Shown here in pieces: positions 22,474-23,826 of a stretch of DNA of 23,826 bases; position 1 is the first letter of the stretch; every line of letters begins with the position of its first letter. Where the stretch lies: positions 564 to 24,389 of the forward strand of contig JAAAIG010000603.1 of NCBI GenBank assembly GCA_015852425.1, read 5' to 3'. The position numbers were made by a program, and so were the translations under genes. Below the pieces are notes generated by a model. That model had not been told where the DNA came from, ran no database searches, and saw only the letters and a program-made list of their open reading frames with translations. Origin of the DNA: Gryganskiella cystojenkinii. Lineage: Eukaryota > Mortierellomycota > Mortierellomycetes > Mortierellales > Mortierellaceae.

Positions 22474-23054
22474 TTGTGGTAGGTGTGGTTGCTCCGGCGA
22501 TAATCTTTTGTTTCGAGGACTCTTGAAGAGAATGGCCCAGACCGTGTTCCTGGTCCTTCTCGGTGGGTCCCTGTTGGTCCACACGCCCGACTGTGCCCCT
22601 TTTTGCCTCGTTTTCTTTGTTGACGGCGGTTGTGAGGAAGGGAAGATATGAAAAAAAAGAAGTTATATGGTACTTGGTCCCAGAAGTACGTTCGGTCCAA
22701 GGCAGTTTTTTGAGAGAGGAACGGGTCTAGATATATTTTTTTGCGTGGTAGCTGGTGACGGGAAAAGGAAAGGAAAGAAATTGGTTAGGTCTCGAGGACT
22801 TGGGTTATTCTGTCTGACCGGGGATACAAACGATGAGGAGGCGCGGTCAGAGAAATGTGATTATTTTGTTTTGTATATGTGTGTACAGGAGGAATGCAGT
22901 TGCAAGAAGAGGAAACAATGGAACGCGTTCGTGGGAGAGTAGAAGAAGAAGAAAAGGGAGGGGAGGTAAATCAGCCAAGAAGAGGGGTTGTGAGCAAATG
23001 AAGAATAATGTACGCGTCTAATGAGAACAAACAACTGCAAGCTGAACTGGCAGT

Positions 23055-23104
23055 TGTGTGTGTGTGTGTGTGTGTGTGTGTGGGAGAGAGAGAGAGAGAG
23101 AGAG
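23055..23104. repeat. Compound microsatellite (TG)14 then (GA)10
   Basis: Uninterrupted TG dinucleotides at 23055-23082, followed after one G by GA dinucleotides from 23084 to 23104. It lies upstream of the protease gene. The long low-complexity peptides that open frames give here are artefacts of the repeat. Confidence 0.95.
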
Positions 23105-23826
23105 CGAGGGAACTATGCGGTAAGCCGCAGGCGCACAGAAGAGAAAAAAAAGAAGTTGGACCATGCGCCGACTGATGTATTCTTCTTCTCGTGGGCAACA
23201 AGTACAAAGGTAATTACGATTAAACACAGCAATTAAGAGAAGGCAGGGGGTAGTGATCTCGATAGGAGGAAGGGATTAGAGCGTATATATTCAGTCAGAA
23301 TGAGATCATTCCACGGGAGAGAGGAAGAGAGTGAGAGATGGAGAGGAAGAGAATGAGAGTGAAGGGTAAGAGATTCAATCAGACAACGTGGTTCCCCCCA
23401 AGCCCTGAACCTTACACTGGCGCGGAATAAAATAAGAAAAGAAAAAAAGGTCCCGCCAAGAGCGGATGTCAGTCAGTCCGGTGTAAAAGTCAGGAGGAGG
23501 AGGGTGAATGTATACAATGTCCTGTGAGATTGCCACAGTTTACTGGAGAGGAGGGGGAAGGAATAGAAAGGGAAGAGGAGGGGGGATGAATGGAAAACAA
23601 AGAAAGAGAGATGAGCAATTAAAGCAATGCCATGTGTTTGGGCTGCGTGGTGTCTCGCTTCTCTGTCTTTCCTTTCCCACCTTTTCTTTGCCTTTTTCAT
23701 TCTCCCCCACTTTGCGCTGTTTCCTCTCTTTCGTCACGGCCACGCTTTGGGCCCTCTTTTTTTATTTCAGTTTTTCGTGTCGCAACGCGGCTGCGGCTCA
23801 AATACCCCTCCAGCCTGTCTACTCTT

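Larger units (their letters stand above)
22328..23826 (-). promoter_or_regulatory. 5' flank and probable promoter/5' UTR of the protease gene
   Basis: The protease frame stays open from 22327 up to an in-frame TAG near 22729, without an ATG but with coding-like Gln/Pro/Ala-rich content, for example PPAYQPYEKPPPIDPAS. No minus-strand ATG occurs between 22384 and 23161. A TATA-like aaaaatatatcta (minus strand) lies around 22730-22742, and a polypyrimidine run ending in CACCAG near 22750-22775 resembles an acceptor. From about 23240 to 23620 the plus strand is GA-rich, so the protease sense strand is CT-rich, as upstream of the other two genes. The last 60 bp (from 23758) turn T-rich on the plus strand; no gene is supported there. 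Confidence 0.5.

Noticed and set aside
22396..22700. Alternative minus-strand frames with Ser or Gln runs near the protease start
   Set aside because: They come from other readings of the CTG run and carry no further support; only the Ala-run frame joins the protease exon.
23018..23227. Short minus-strand frame with SLSLSLSLPHTHTHTH as a possible first protease exon
   Set aside because: It is translation of the microsatellite; no convincing donor follows that would join the protease frame in phase.
23473..23743. Lys/Arg- and Phe/Leu-rich minus-strand frames at the right edge
   Set aside because: Low complexity within a CT-rich leader-like stretch, no recognisable domain, no splice context.

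Overview
The window is eukaryotic and looks like a filamentous fungus of an early-diverging lineage (Mucoromycota/Mortierellomycota-like). The reasons are: genes split by many introns of about 80-170 nt with GTAAGT-type donors and ATTTAG/TTTCAG-type acceptors, one perfect TACTAAC branch site, AT-rich flanks full of poly(A)/poly(T), and three protein families that fit such a fungus. The lineage is an inference from style and family content. No rRNA, tRNA, transposon, CRISPR or prokaryotic feature was found.

Layout: (1) 1-255 is the 3' flank of the first gene and holds a short minisatellite. (2) 256-5636, minus strand: a six-exon gene for a kinesin-6 (KIF20/MKLP-like) motor of about 1,609 residues. 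(3) 5637-7051: a head-to-head intergenic region with long pyrimidine tracts. (4) 7052-8908, plus strand: a three-exon gene for a 258-residue thioredoxin-fold protein with a WCGPC active site; its first intron (975 nt) is far longer than any other here and splits the Trp codon of the active site. (5) 8909-9578: a convergent intergenic spacer. (6) 9579-22327, minus strand: a very large gene, 31 exons in my model and about 3,220 residues, for a USP9X/USP24/USP34-type ubiquitin-specific protease. (7) 22328-23826: its 5' flank, with an unresolved N-terminal coding extension, a (CTG)9 run, a (TG)14(GA)10 microsatellite and purine-rich (sense-strand pyrimidine-rich) tracts.

All exon junctions were placed by hand. 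In every case the phases close, so each of the three genes gives one uninterrupted reading frame from the proposed start to the stop. The weakest point is the 5' end of the protease gene: the reading frame continues with coding-like character upstream of the first usable in-frame ATG.

The three genes do not form an evident pathway. Kinesin-6 acts on the anaphase spindle midzone, the protease removes ubiquitin from substrates, and the thioredoxin-like protein is a predicted disulfide oxidoreductase. Their adjacency looks like ordinary housekeeping-gene neighbourhood. I found no convincing novel system. The most useful points are the unresolved protease start with an overlapping uORF, two stop-free introns of 3n length (possible retention isoforms), the outlier intron in the thioredoxin active site, and the hexapeptide repeat in the kinesin tail.
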